Part shown: in pieces, positions 53,895-61,879 of the stretch
How the letters are laid out: the number at the start of each line of letters is the position of its first letter
How positions within the stretch are numbered: position 1 is the first letter of the stretch
DNA from: Halomonas sp. 25-S5
GTDB lineage: Bacteria > Pseudomonadota > Gammaproteobacteria > Pseudomonadales > Halomonadaceae
DNA length: 64,000 nt
NCBI RefSeq assembly: GCF_029889845.1
Contig: NZ_JARANV010000007.1
Coordinates: forward strand, 87,730-151,729
Direction: 5' to 3'
Program-made: the position numbers and the translations under genes
Notes under the pieces: generated by a model
The model's database searches: none
What the model saw: only the letters and a program-made list of their open reading frames with translations
Told to the model about the DNA's origin: nothing

Positions 53895-55055
53895 ATGACT
53901 GTTCAAGCTCCGAGATGGATCTGGCAGCATCCCGACTGGCCTTGTTTCACCTGGCAGGCGGGAGAGGTTCAGCCTCGTCTACAGAAGTGCTGGAGGAATC
54001 TGGGCATCTTGCTTGGCCGATCAGGAGCTCTCAGCCTCGGTGATGAACAGGAGGCAGAAGCGAGGGCGGCGTTGGATACCCTTTTGCAGAACATCGTCAC
54101 CTCATCGGCGATTGAAGGCGAGCGCCTCAATGTCGCCTCTGTACGTTCTTCTCTTGCACGGCGGCTTGGCATTGAGGAACAAGATAGCCCACCCTCGCTG
54201 CGGGCCGAAGGCCTGGCCGAATTGATGCTGGATGCCATCCTGAATTCTGATTCACCGCTTGAGTCAGAGAGACTGCTTCAGTGGCATCGATGGCTATTCC
54301 CTGATGCTGAATTTTCTCTGACGGAACGGCGGCCTGGCCAGTGGCGCGGACGGGAGCCGATGCAGGTTGTGTCGGGCCGAATTGATCGACCCAGGGTGCA
54401 TTTCGAAGCGCCGCCCAGAGAGGGTTTGGAGGTAGAGATCGATCGGTTCCTGGATTGGTTCGAGTCCAGCCGCCATGATCCCGTGCTGGACCCTCTCATC
54501 CGAGCGGGCTTGGCGCATTTTTGGTTTGTGACCCTTCATCCGTTCGAGGATGGCAACGGGCGTATCGCTCGGGCAATCGCCGATCGCGCCTTGGCGCAAG
54601 CGGACCAGCAGAGTATTCGCTTGTATGCCATGTCAGCAGCGATTCTGGCGCGCAGAGACGAATACTACTGCTGCCTGGAAGCGAGCCAGCGGGGAAGCCC
54701 AGACCTCACCGCGTGGCTCGCCTGGTTCTTGGATACCTTGGACGCCACGCTGTTGGATGTACTCGACAGGATCGGTCGTACCCTGGTCAAAGCCCGTTTC
54801 TGGCAGTGCTTCAGTGTGGCTGGTCTGCTCCCCGAGCAGATCAAGGTGCTTAACCGGTTGCTTGATGGAGGGGAAAGGGGTTTTGAGCAAGGTATCAGTG
54901 CTTCTCAGTATCAGAAAGTGACAACGGTCAGTAAGGCAACGGCCACGCGCCACCTGGCCGGGCTTGTGGAGAAAGGTTGCCTGGTAAGGCTCTCTGCTGG
55001 AGGTCGAAGCACGCGCTACCAGATTCCGGAACGGCTTCGTCAGGAAGAGGGCTAG
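53895..55055 (+). CDS. Fic-family AMPylase-type protein
   Basis: 386 residues. The catalytic motif HPFEDGNGR begins at H215, and the autoinhibitory [S/T]xxxE[G/N] motif occurs N-terminally as S70-S-A-I-E74-G75, typical of class II Fic proteins that inhibit themselves. The N-terminal region resembles DUF4172 (WIWQHPDWPCFTW). The C-terminal part (about 315-386: SKATATRHLAGLVEKGCLVR) looks like a winged helix. Fic enzymes transfer AMP or related groups to target proteins; the target is unknown. Confidence 0.88.
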   Translation: MTVQAPRWIWQHPDWPCFTWQAGEVQPRLQKCWRNLGILLGRSGALSLGDEQEAEARAALDTLLQNIVTSSAIEGERLNVASVRSSLARRLGIEEQDSPPSLRAEGLAELMLDAILNSDSPLESERLLQWHRWLFPDAEFSLTERRPGQWRGREPMQVVSGRIDRPRVHFEAPPREGLEVEIDRFLDWFESSRHDPVLDPLIRAGLAHFWFVTLHPFEDGNGRIARAIADRALAQADQQSIRLYAMSAAILARRDEYYCCLEASQRGSPDLTAWLAWFLDTLDATLLDVLDRIGRTLVKARFWQCFSVAGLLPEQIKVLNRLLDGGERGFEQGISASQYQKVTTVSKATATRHLAGLVEKGCLVRLSAGGRSTRYQIPERLRQEEG

Positions 55056-55067
55056 TAGGCCCCTGGC

Positions 55068-55760
55068 TCACAGCTGTCGCCGCCAGCGACTTTCAATGGT
55101 CTCCCGCTCCGCCGGCCCATAGAGGGCCTGGGCATGGCCGCTGTAATGGGCCCATAGCTGGTCGCCGGCATCGTAGTGCCACCACTCGCTCGGCAAGTTG
55201 GTAAAGCCCTGTTCCCGCATGGCGCCATGGAGGCGGCGGCGGTTGTCGCGGGCCTGCCGCTGTCGGGCGTCCGGGCGAGGAATCGCTTCCAGCGCGACCG
55301 TATGGGAGGCCGGCACGGCCTCGTCGAACAGGGTGCCCATGTCCAGCGGCAGCCCGTCGGCATCGCTCAGGGTCACATCCACGGCACCGCCGGTGAGGTG
55401 GGGGCTCGGCGAGCTCGCCTCGCGACTGGGCACGGAAACGAATTCTCGCGTTCGTTCCAGCAGTGACTCGTCGCTGAGTTCGGGATGGTGAGAGCGGATG
55501 ACCTCCTGCAGCGTATCGAAAAGGTACTGCTGCACGCGCCAGGGTCGCCAGCCGTCCAGGATCACCAGCCCGACCTCCGCGGGCAGGGAGCGTGCCACCT
55601 TCAGCAGCCGCCGATAGACCCCTTCACGGACATAGCATTCGTTGATTGCCCCGGGAATGTCCTGCTTGGCATAGACCGGGAAAACCTTGATCGGTGACGG
55701 TGCCAGGCTCAACGGAACCAGGGGCTCGTCACTTCCCGTGATGGGGATGCGGCTCACCAC
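55068..55760 (-). CDS. D-alanyl-D-alanine dipeptidase (VanX/DdpX type)
   Basis: 230 residues. Zinc-ligand and catalytic motifs of M15D peptidases are present: SPHLTGGAVDVTL (H121, D128) and SEWWHYDAG (E192, H195), with an upstream LVILDGWRP. No signal peptide, so it is cytoplasmic. Such enzymes cleave D-Ala-D-Ala in cell-wall recycling or, in vancomycin-resistance clusters, in resistance; no van genes are present, so recycling is more likely. It converges on the Fic gene. Confidence 0.85.
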   Translation of the reverse strand: MVSRIPITGSDEPLVPLSLAPSPIKVFPVYAKQDIPGAINECYVREGVYRRLLKVARSLPAEVGLVILDGWRPWRVQQYLFDTLQEVIRSHHPELSDESLLERTREFVSVPSREASSPSPHLTGGAVDVTLSDADGLPLDMGTLFDEAVPASHTVALEAIPRPDARQRQARDNRRRLHGAMREQGFTNLPSEWWHYDAGDQLWAHYSGHAQALYGPAERETIESRWRRQL

Positions 55761-55830
55761 CGACCAGTCGGGGTCGGGGTGGCGGACGATGGGCTATGAC
55801 AGTGAGCGGTTCACGACGGTCTCCATGGGG

Positions 55831-56031
55831 TCAGCCAAGCTGGGTCGGTAGCCAGAGGGTCAGGGAAGGGAAGAGGATGAGCAGGATCAGTACCAGGATC
55901 GCCGTCACCACGAACGGCCCGAAGAGGATCACCGCCAGATCGATGAGCAGCAGGCTGCTGGCAACCGTTAAAGACACGGACCGGCTGATGGCCAGTACGC
56001 GAGAGTTCGATAACGCCATGGTGGATGCCAT
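55831..56031 (-). pseudogene. Collapsed TRAP permease: DctQ head joined to DctM tail
   Basis: 66 codons. The first half (MALSNSRVLAISRSVSLTVA, SSLLLIDLAVILFG) looks like the N-terminus of a small TRAP permease (DctQ); the second half (PFVVTAILVLILLILFPSLT, LWLPTQLG) is the typical C-terminus of the large subunit DctM. The expected few hundred residues between are missing, as if by an in-frame internal deletion. It follows the dctP remnant on the same strand. Confidence 0.6.
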
Positions 56032-56039
56032 CTGTCATG

Positions 56040-56063
56040 GGGCAGGGGGGGTAGCCCCTGCCC
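56040..56063 (-). terminator. Hairpin between dctP and permease remnants
   Basis: Perfect 9-base arms GGGCAGGGG and CCCCTGCCC with a six-base loop, 31 bases after the dctP stop, without a T-run. Such hairpins commonly sit between binding-protein and permease genes of TRAP operons. Confidence 0.4.
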
Positions 56064-56094
56064 GAACTGCAAGACGTCTCGAGGACGGCGCGGC

Positions 56095-56553
56095 TTACTC
56101 GGCCAGGTGGGTCATCCCGGCATCCTCGAGCGCCATGTCGATGAAGGAAGGATCGATGTCCTGCTCGCCGAGCCACTCCAGGTAGGCCGGCTGGCCCTGT
56201 TCGCGGAACGCTGCCAGTTCGTCCTCGGATGGCCGGATCACCTCCATGCCCTGTTCCTCGAGGTAGGCGATGCGCTCGTCGACCCGGGTCTCGTTGTGCT
56301 CGCGGGCCATCTGGTTGGCCTCCGAGACCGCCTCCAGGAAGGCCTCGCGCGTCGCGTCGTCCCAGCCGTCGATCAGGCGCCGTTGCCGACCAGGAACTGG
56401 TCCGAGTACTGGATGTTGGCCAGCGTCAGGTAGTCCTGCACCTCGTAGAGGCTGCCCATGATGATGTACATCGGCGGGTTCATCTGGCCATCGGCGACAC
56501 CGGTCTTCAGCGCCATGTAGACCTCGGTCCAGGGGATCGGCGTGCCGGCTTCC
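56095..56553 (-). pseudogene. TRAP transporter binding protein DctP, truncated and frameshifted
   Basis: On the minus strand one frame reads TPIPWTEVYMALKTGVADGQ and IQYSDQFLVGNGA then stops; another continues LIDGWDDATREAFLEAVSEA through GQPAYLEWLGEQDIDPSFID to TMTHLAE-like end at 56095. Together they are the C-terminal half of a DctP protein, with a frameshift near 56375. The N-terminal half and signal peptide are missing; similarity begins at about 56553, directly beside unrelated sequence. Confidence 0.75.
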
Positions 56554-56618
56554 TAAAGACCGCTTGGGAAGCACGCGAGATCGTGGCGGTGAGTCGGCTC
56601 GCTATCGATTGCTGCCCG

Positions 56619-56909
56619 TTAGAAGCCGGCTTCTCTCTGGTGACGGATGGCCAGTACCACCACAGTGTCCCCATCGAGACGATACCGGGCGATGTAAGCG
56701 CTATTACCAAAATCAATCAGCCAATCCCGGTATTCCTCGGATAGATCATCAATCGGGCGGCCGATATGTGGGAATTTTCCAAGCTCCTCGAGGCCCTGGA
56801 TGAGCGCCTTAGCGGCTCTCTCGGCTGCTGCTGGATTCTTCGGCCGCAGGAACTCACGCAGTCGCTCCAGATCCCGTATTGCTGACGGGGAAAAGATCAC
56901 TTGTGGCAT
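56619..56909 (-). CDS. parE: ParE-type toxin (RelE/ParE superfamily)
   Basis: 96 residues: VIFSPSAIRDLERLREFLRP, AAERAAKALIQGLEELGKFP, HIGRPIDDLSEEYRDWLIDF, YIARYRLDGDTVVVLAIRHQ, ending REAGF. This is a typical ParE/RelE-like fold with the IRHQ-REAG end. It overlaps its antitoxin by 13 bases. ParE toxins poison gyrase, but some relatives act on the ribosome, so the target is not certain. Confidence 0.9.
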   Translation of the reverse strand: MPQVIFSPSAIRDLERLREFLRPKNPAAAERAAKALIQGLEELGKFPHIGRPIDDLSEEYRDWLIDFGNSAYIARYRLDGDTVVVLAIRHQREAGF

Positions 56910-57175
56910 GTTGGTGCGGACACCTCATCATCCTTTCCCCAGCTGCCCAGCCACTGCTCGACTTCGTCAGCGGTCGTATGCACGCCAGTCGCTTGGTAAT
57001 CCTCCCAAACCTTGAGCGTTTCCTGCCTGAACATCTCTCGTCTTTCCTCTCGCTCCACATACTGCTCAATGGCCTCACGCATGAGCCAGTGTGCCGAGCG
57101 CTGACGGGCGTCGGCCAGATTCTGCACCCGTCCTTTCAGATCGTCGTCGAGTTTGATGGATGTTGGTTTTGCCAT
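56897..57175 (-). CDS. parD: ParD-type antitoxin (ribbon-helix-helix)
   Basis: 92 residues: MAKPTSIKLDDDLKGRVQNL, ADARQRSAHWLMREAIEQYV, EREERREMFRQETLKVWEDY. The first 45 residues are an RHH DNA-binding fold; the rest is the toxin-binding tail. Antitoxin first, overlapping the toxin start by 13 bases, is the usual parDE arrangement. Palindromes lie upstream at 57193-57219. Confidence 0.88.
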   Translation of the reverse strand: MAKPTSIKLDDDLKGRVQNLADARQRSAHWLMREAIEQYVEREERREMFRQETLKVWEDYQATGVHTTADEVEQWLGSWGKDDEVSAPTCHK

Positions 57176-57192
57176 GCCGACCTCCGTAGCAA

Positions 57193-57219
57193 AAGGTAAT
57201 ACCTATTGTTACTATAGGT
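57193..57219. promoter_or_regulatory. parDE operator
   Basis: AGGTA-A-TACCT (57193-57203) overlaps ACCTAT-TGTTACT-ATAGGT (57201-57219): two nested palindromes of the same AGGT/ACCT half-site, 18-44 bases before the antitoxin ATG. This is typical of a ribbon-helix-helix autorepressor site. Confidence 0.6.
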
Positions 57220-57483
57220 CTTGTCGGCTGATCTGTCGATGGCCAGCCCACAAGAAAGAAACCCTTGGTGCCGCGAGCATCGTAGCTGCTTGGCAATTCT
57301 GTCGCGGCACGGCCGACAACCCTGGAAACCCATGGAAGAGGAGAGGAGGCGAGACTCGCGGCCGACACCATGCCGGCACTGGCTCGATCCGATCATCCGG
57401 GATCCTACTTCATCGGGCCCCGTGTGATTGACCACCCGATTGGTTCGGAAGGGGCTTCCGAAACGATTGAGTCATGTCATCGG
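57220..57483. other. Non-coding stretch between parDE and the AbiEii-type unit
   Basis: No gene can be supported here. The only clear structure is the hairpin at 57444-57462. The sequence has scattered short frames without ribosome sites. Confidence 0.4.
57444..57462 (-). terminator. Hairpin after the AbiEii-type gene
   Basis: Perfect 8-base arms TTCGGAAG and CTTCCGAA with a GGG loop, 22 bases after the stop codon of the minus-strand gene. No T-run. Confidence 0.35.
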
Positions 57484-58209
57484 CTATTGGGCCATGTGTG
57501 CCAAGATCAGTTCATCGAGCCACTCAGGCGCTTGCTCTTCGATGAGTGATTTTGCCAGCTCATCAGACATATGTAGCGATTCTGTGGCGTGCTTTATATG
57601 GATCTGTTGCCGAGCTTTTAGGTCCCTTAGGGCTTCCCCTAGGGCGGTGGATATTACATGATTTCCGTATTCATCACATGCGATATCCCATGCCGGTTGT
57701 GGTATGGGGCCCCAGGCACGTCGCATCATGCAGAGGTCGAGAATATCTTTGATATGATTTTGATATCTATCGGCATTGGCCGTTAGTTTAGTGGCAAAAC
57801 AGCCCTCTCGGCTTACACAGGGAATGGGGAAAAATCTCTGCTGAGTGTCGGGTTTTATTCGATCATTGGAAAAGTTAATGATTTCGAGTTTTATGGGCCG
57901 CCCTGGCCCTTCGAGGAGGGCACGAATAGCATCACGGTCAGCGCGAATTTCCCGCTCACCGAAGCGCGTCAGCGTATGGCCCTTGCGAAGTAGCCTGCCA
58001 AAGCTGATGTTGGTGATGGTTGAACGAGCGGCTCGATAAGCCTCTTTACCGATACAGAATAGATCGATGTCGACGGATTCACGAAACTCATCAAGTTCGA
58101 GCGCGATGCGGGTTCCTCCCCCGAACAAAATGTTGTTCTCACAAAGGAAGTCAGGATCAAAACTCGCGAGGATATTGCTGATCGCTTTATGATGAGGGCG
58201 GCTATACAT
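57484..58209 (-). CDS. AbiEii/AbiGii-type nucleotidyltransferase (putative toxin)
   Basis: 241 residues. The core motif ILFGGGTRIALELDEFRES, then VDIDLF carries the GG/S...DxD arrangement of DUF1814 (AbiEii) nucleotidyltransferases; a later KLEIINFS and CFATKLTANADRY stretch fits the family. AbiE toxins modify tRNA or other nucleotides and act in phage abortive infection. The DNA is visibly AT-richer than the surroundings, suggesting transfer. The small gene upstream is presumably its partner. Confidence 0.75.
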   Translation of the reverse strand: MYSRPHHKAISNILASFDPDFLCENNILFGGGTRIALELDEFRESVDIDLFCIGKEAYRAARSTITNISFGRLLRKGHTLTRFGEREIRADRDAIRALLEGPGRPIKLEIINFSNDRIKPDTQQRFFPIPCVSREGCFATKLTANADRYQNHIKDILDLCMMRRAWGPIPQPAWDIACDEYGNHVISTALGEALRDLKARQQIHIKHATESLHMSDELAKSLIEEQAPEWLDELILAHMAQ

Positions 58210-58216
58210 TGCGTCA

Positions 58217-58429
58217 TCAAGCCACGAGAAGATGGCCGTGACCGTAGATGCGGGCCAGTTTTTTAATTAATGCGAGTTCATCCTCGCTCAGCCGTTTTTT
58301 CTCAATAAAACGCCATCTCTCTTCATAGAGGCGAAACGCTATCTCGGGATCGACATAATCCTCTGCACGATCCCAAAGAATGGCATCGAGCTCTGGATAG
58401 GCATGTCGATTGATTGGAGGGATAGTCAT
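58217..58429 (-). CDS. Small partner of the AbiEii-type gene
   Basis: 70 residues from the ATG at 58429 (site GGAGGGA); an earlier ATG in frame would add 12 residues. Charged and helical (FRLYEERWRFIEKKRLSEDE, LALIKKLARIYGHG). It does not resemble the classical HTH antitoxin AbiEi. It ends seven bases before the nucleotidyltransferase start, so the two form an operon. An antitoxin role is inferred only from position. Confidence 0.6.
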   Translation of the reverse strand: MTIPPINRHAYPELDAILWDRAEDYVDPEIAFRLYEERWRFIEKKRLSEDELALIKKLARIYGHGHLLVA

Positions 58430-58584
58430 AGATGCGCCAACGGTTAATCGGAGGGTGATTTGCAACTAATTTTAATTATAGCTGGTTGGGCTGGTGAACG
58501 TCAAAAAGCTATGCGTGCCAGAGGGTCGCGCTTTATTGCCAGGCCTACGCTAGATTCGCAACCCCCGCCTCACAGGAGCGCAAG

Positions 58585-58773
58585 ATGTTTGCCATCGATA
58601 CCGATGCCCTGGTGGCAGATCTGCTGGCGATTCCCTCGCCCTCCCTGCATGGCCAGCCCATGGTGGACTGGCTGGTGCCCCGGCTGGAGGCGGCAGGACT
58701 GACGGTGGCGACGACTGCCCGCGGTGACCTGTATGCGCAGCGGCCGGGCGATACACCGTCTCGCGCGGGGTAG
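58585..58773 (+). pseudogene. N-terminal remnant of an M20-type peptidase
   Basis: With a good ribosome site (GGAGCG) the frame reads MFAIDTDALVADLLAIPSPS, LHGQPMVDWLVPRLEAAGLT, VATTARGDLYAQRPGD, then stops. This is the start of an M20/M28-type peptidase; the whole metal-binding catalytic part is missing. Confidence 0.6.
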
Positions 58774-58962
58774 GGCAGGTCGTAGATGCGCTGGCAGGTG
58801 GTCATGCTCATCAGCAGGCGAATCGGGAAGCGGCACATCAGCGCGAGCAGCGGGGCGGGGCAGTGGATCGGATGGGCGTTCGAGGCCGTCCCGGGCGTGC
58901 CCGAAGCCCCTGTTTTGGCTACACTGTCGCCCCCAGCCACCGCCGAAATCCGGGATCATCCG

Positions 58963-59817
58963 ATGTCACACTACTACCGCCTGGTGGTTTCCTGTCCCGA
59001 CCGCCTGGGCATCGTCGCCAGGGTCTCCAACTTCATCGCCGGCCACGGCGGCTCGATCACCGAGGCCAGCCAGCACTCCGACCTGGAGGGCGGGCGCTTC
59101 TTCATGCGCTACGAGATCCTGGCCGACTCCGTGGGCATGCCGCCCGACGCGCTGCGCGAGGCGTTCGCGCCCGTTGCCTCCGAGTTCGAGATGACCTGGG
59201 CGCTTACCGATACTCGCCAGCGGCGGCGGGTGGTGCTGATGGTGTCGCGGGAGACCCACTGCCTGGTGGACCTGCTCTATCGCTGGACGGCGGGGGAGCT
59301 CGACTGCGACATCGCCGGCGTGATCTCCAACCACGAGGACATGCGTGGCCTGGTGGAGTGGCACGGCATCACCTACCACCATGTGCCGGTCAAGGCCGAC
59401 GACAAGCAGGCCGCCTTCGCCGAGGTGCAGCGGCTGGTCGACGAGGCCCACGCCGACTGCGTGGTGCTGGCGCGCTACATGCAGATCATGCCGCCCGAAC
59501 TCTGCCAGCGCTTCCAGGGGCGGATGATCAACATCCACCACAGCTTCCTGCCATCGTTCGCGGGCGCGAGGCCCTACCACCAGGCCCACCAGCGCGGCGT
59601 CAAGCTGATCGGCGCCACCTGTCACTACGTCACCGAGGAGCTCGATGCCGGGCCGATCATCGAGCAGGACATCCACCGGGTCAGCCACTGCCACACGCCC
59701 AGCGACCTGGTGCGCTTCGGCCGCGATGTGGAGAAGGCCGTGCTGGCCCGCGGCCTGCGCTGGCACCTGGAGGATCGCGTGCTGATTCACGGCAACAAGA
59801 CCGTGGTCTTTGCCTGA
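58963..59817 (+). CDS. purU: Formyltetrahydrofolate deformylase PurU
   Basis: 284 residues from the ATG at 58963; the frame extends upstream without similarity. An N-terminal ACT domain (RLVVSCPDRLGIVARVSNFI) is followed by a formyltransferase-like catalytic domain: VISNHEDMRGLVEWHGITYH, DCVVLARYMQIMPPELCQRF, MINIHHSFLPSFAGARPYHQ, GATCHYVTEELDAGPIIEQD, HTPSDLVRFGRDVE. PurU hydrolyses 10-formyl-THF to THF and formate. The ribosome site is weak. It is followed by a membrane protein gene 12 bases on. Confidence 0.95.
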   Translation: MSHYYRLVVSCPDRLGIVARVSNFIAGHGGSITEASQHSDLEGGRFFMRYEILADSVGMPPDALREAFAPVASEFEMTWALTDTRQRRRVVLMVSRETHCLVDLLYRWTAGELDCDIAGVISNHEDMRGLVEWHGITYHHVPVKADDKQAAFAEVQRLVDEAHADCVVLARYMQIMPPELCQRFQGRMINIHHSFLPSFAGARPYHQAHQRGVKLIGATCHYVTEELDAGPIIEQDIHRVSHCHTPSDLVRFGRDVEKAVLARGLRWHLEDRVLIHGNKTVVFA

Positions 59818-59829
59818 CGGAGTGACCTC

Positions 59830-60501
59830 ATGACGATTGCCGAGCCGGTTCTCGCCCCCTGGCTGCTGTGGCTCTGCGGCCTGGTCTCGCTGGCGGTGGT
59901 TGGCCTGGCGTTGAGCCGCCGGCCGTGGGTCGCGCTGCTCGACGACCACGCCCTGCAGCACCGCTGGCTCGCCGCCACCGTGATGGTGATGCTGCTCTGG
60001 CAGCTGCGCGCCCAGGCGGTGGACTGGCTGACCCTGCACCTGATGTTCACCGCCCTGCTGACCCTGGTCTTCAAGGCACCGCTGGCGCTGCTCTCGATTA
60101 CCGCGATCAATATCGCCATGGTGCTGCTGGGGCGCATCGAGTGGCCGCTGCTGGGCGTCAACGTGCTGATCACCGGAGTGGTACCGGCGCTGGTGATGGG
60201 CATCGTCTGGCGGCTGGTCGACCGGCGCCTGCCCGACAACCTGATGGTCTTCCTGTTCGTCTGCGCGTTCTTCGGCTCGGCGCTCGCCACCCTGGCGGCG
60301 GGCCTGGCCGCCGTGGGGCTGATGGCGCTGGGCGCCATGGATACCGAGGCGTTGCGCCAGGCGCTGGAGTACGCCCGCTTCCTGCCGCTGCTGATGCCCT
60401 CCGAGGCCTTCATTACCGGCATGCTGATGAGCATCCTGCTGGTCTATCACCCCGGCTGGGTCGCGACCTTCAACGATCATCGGTATATCGATACCAAGTG
60501 A
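59830..60501 (+). CDS. Integral membrane protein, ECF-permease-like
   Basis: 223 residues, with six to seven hydrophobic segments (for example PWLLWLCGLVSLAVVGLALS; LMFTALLTLVFKAPLALLSI; NVLITGVVPALVMGIVWRLV; LMVFLFVCAFFGSALATLAA). The PSEAFITGMLM stretch near the C-terminus resembles predicted energy-coupling-factor permeases (COG3235-like). Substrate unknown. It begins 12 bases after purU and is probably co-transcribed. Confidence 0.7.
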   Translation: MTIAEPVLAPWLLWLCGLVSLAVVGLALSRRPWVALLDDHALQHRWLAATVMVMLLWQLRAQAVDWLTLHLMFTALLTLVFKAPLALLSITAINIAMVLLGRIEWPLLGVNVLITGVVPALVMGIVWRLVDRRLPDNLMVFLFVCAFFGSALATLAAGLAAVGLMALGAMDTEALRQALEYARFLPLLMPSEAFITGMLMSILLVYHPGWVATFNDHRYIDTK

Positions 60502-60571
60502 GTGGCCTGACACCAAGGGTTTAGCAACCAATCTCTGTGCAAGTGCGGTTCCCAGACTAGGTTCAGGTCAC

Positions 60572-61116
60572 CTGTAGGAGCGGTGCTTGCACCGCGAAAT
60601 GCGGAGATCGGTAGACAATCGCCATGCAAGCACGGTTCCTACAAGGAGTTCAGCGGTGGCTTCAGCCCCCTGTAGGAGCGGTGCTTGCACCGCGAAAGGC
60701 GGAGGTCTCCAAATCTGTGGGAGCGGTCGGTTCGACGACTCGACTTGCACCGCGAAAGGTGGAACACACAGTCAATGGGAATTGGCAACCTATCGCCGTG
60801 CAAGCACGGCTCCCACAAGAAGTTCAGTGGCGATATCAGTACCTGTGGGGGCGGGCGGTTCGACGGCATTGTGGGAGCGGTCGGTTCGACGACTCGACTT
60901 GCACCGCGAAAGATTGAGCGCACTGAATCGCCGTGCAAGCACGGTTCCTACAAGGAGTTCAGCGGTGGCTTCAGCCCCCTGTAGGAGCGGTGCTTGCACC
61001 GCGAAAGGTGTAGGGCTCCGAATCTGTGGGAGCGGTCGGTTCGACGACTCGACTTGCACCGCGAAAGTCGGAGCGCACAGACAATGGGAATTGGCAACCT
61101 ATCGCCGGCTCCCACA
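60572..61116. repeat. REP/BIME array left of the RAYT gene
   Basis: At least ten copies in alternating orientation of a REP element with core GGAGCGGTGCTTGCACCGC, a hairpin. Forward copies start near 60572, 60671 and 60980; inverted copies (CGCCGTGCAAGCACGGCTCC) near 60620, 60794, 60929 and, reduced, 61101. A longer form with an extra GGTTCGACGACTCGAC insert occurs at 60715-60757, 60870-60911 and 61024-61067. Alternating copies form BIME-like pairs. No gene is present. Confidence 0.9.
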
Positions 61117-61125
61117 TCCACCTCC

Positions 61126-61563
61126 CTACAGCCACGCCGCATTCCAGTATGGGTAGTCCATGATGTTGTCCACCAGGCCTGCCCGCAGGGGATTGGCCAC
61201 GATATAGCGGGCAACCGACTTCAGGTCCTCCTCCTTCCTCAGGGCATGGTCATGAAAACCGCGCTGCCACACGGCTTCGCCGATATCGCAGGCTACCTTG
61301 GCCTTGTAGAGCTTTACCGTGGTAGAAATCGAAGCCCCCTTGAGCTGAATCAGCCAGTGCAGGTGGTCAGGCATCAGCACAAAACTCAGGGTATCCGCAT
61401 GCCGTTGAACCGCATCGCAATACAGGTAGCGGCAGGCCAGGCATGCCTTGAGCGGGTTCCGGAAATGAGGTTCCCGATCATGGGTGACGATCGTCAGCAA
61501 GTAGCAGTACCCGGGAATGGACCTGCGGCCCTTTCGAAGATCATGGCTGTGGGGTTGTGGCAT
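61126..61563 (-). CDS. REP-associated tyrosine transposase (RAYT)
   Basis: 145 residues with the Y1-transposase pattern: IPGYCYLLTIVTHDREPHFR, FVLMPDHLHWLI with the metal-binding H67-L-H69, and the catalytic-tyrosine helix SVARYIVANPLRAGLV (Y120). RAYTs are single-copy proteins that cleave and mobilise REP sequences. The gene is embedded between REP arrays on both sides, as is typical. It is slightly short but all core motifs are present. Confidence 0.92.
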   Translation of the reverse strand: MPQPHSHDLRKGRRSIPGYCYLLTIVTHDREPHFRNPLKACLACRYLYCDAVQRHADTLSFVLMPDHLHWLIQLKGASISTTVKLYKAKVACDIGEAVWQRGFHDHALRKEEDLKSVARYIVANPLRAGLVDNIMDYPYWNAAWL

Positions 61564-61606
61564 GCATTTGGATCCCTCTGATTGCCGTGATTTTCAGTCT
61601 AGCGAC

Positions 61607-61874
61607 TTGCACCGCGAACTGCGCAGGCCGGCAGCCAATCGCCGTGCAAGCACGGCTCCCACAACAGGTTCATGTCACCTGCCCCCTCCCTGTAGGAGCG
61701 ATGCTTGCATCGCGAAATGCGCAGGCCGGCAGCCAATCGCCGTGCAAGCACGGCTCCCGCAAGGAGTTCAGTGCAGGCTTCAGCCCCCTGTAGGAGCGAT
61801 GCTTGCATCGCGAAATGCGCAGACCAGCAGCGAATCGCCGTGCAAGTCGAGACGTCGAACCGACGGCTCCTACA
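61607..61874. repeat. REP/BIME array right of the RAYT gene
   Basis: A partial copy near 61607 is followed by inverted copies at about 61640 and 61738, forward copies (with a GATGCTTGCATCGC core) at about 61690 and 61790, and a long-form inverted copy at 61836-61874 carrying the GTCGAGACGTCGAACCGAC insert. The array abuts the dinB 3' end and may also act as its terminator. Confidence 0.88.
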
Positions 61875-61879
61875 AGGTC

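Noticed and set aside
60572..61874. Regularly spaced repeats resembling a CRISPR array
   Set aside because: Copies alternate in orientation, spacers repeat each other, spacing varies and a RAYT transposase is present, so these are REP/BIME elements.
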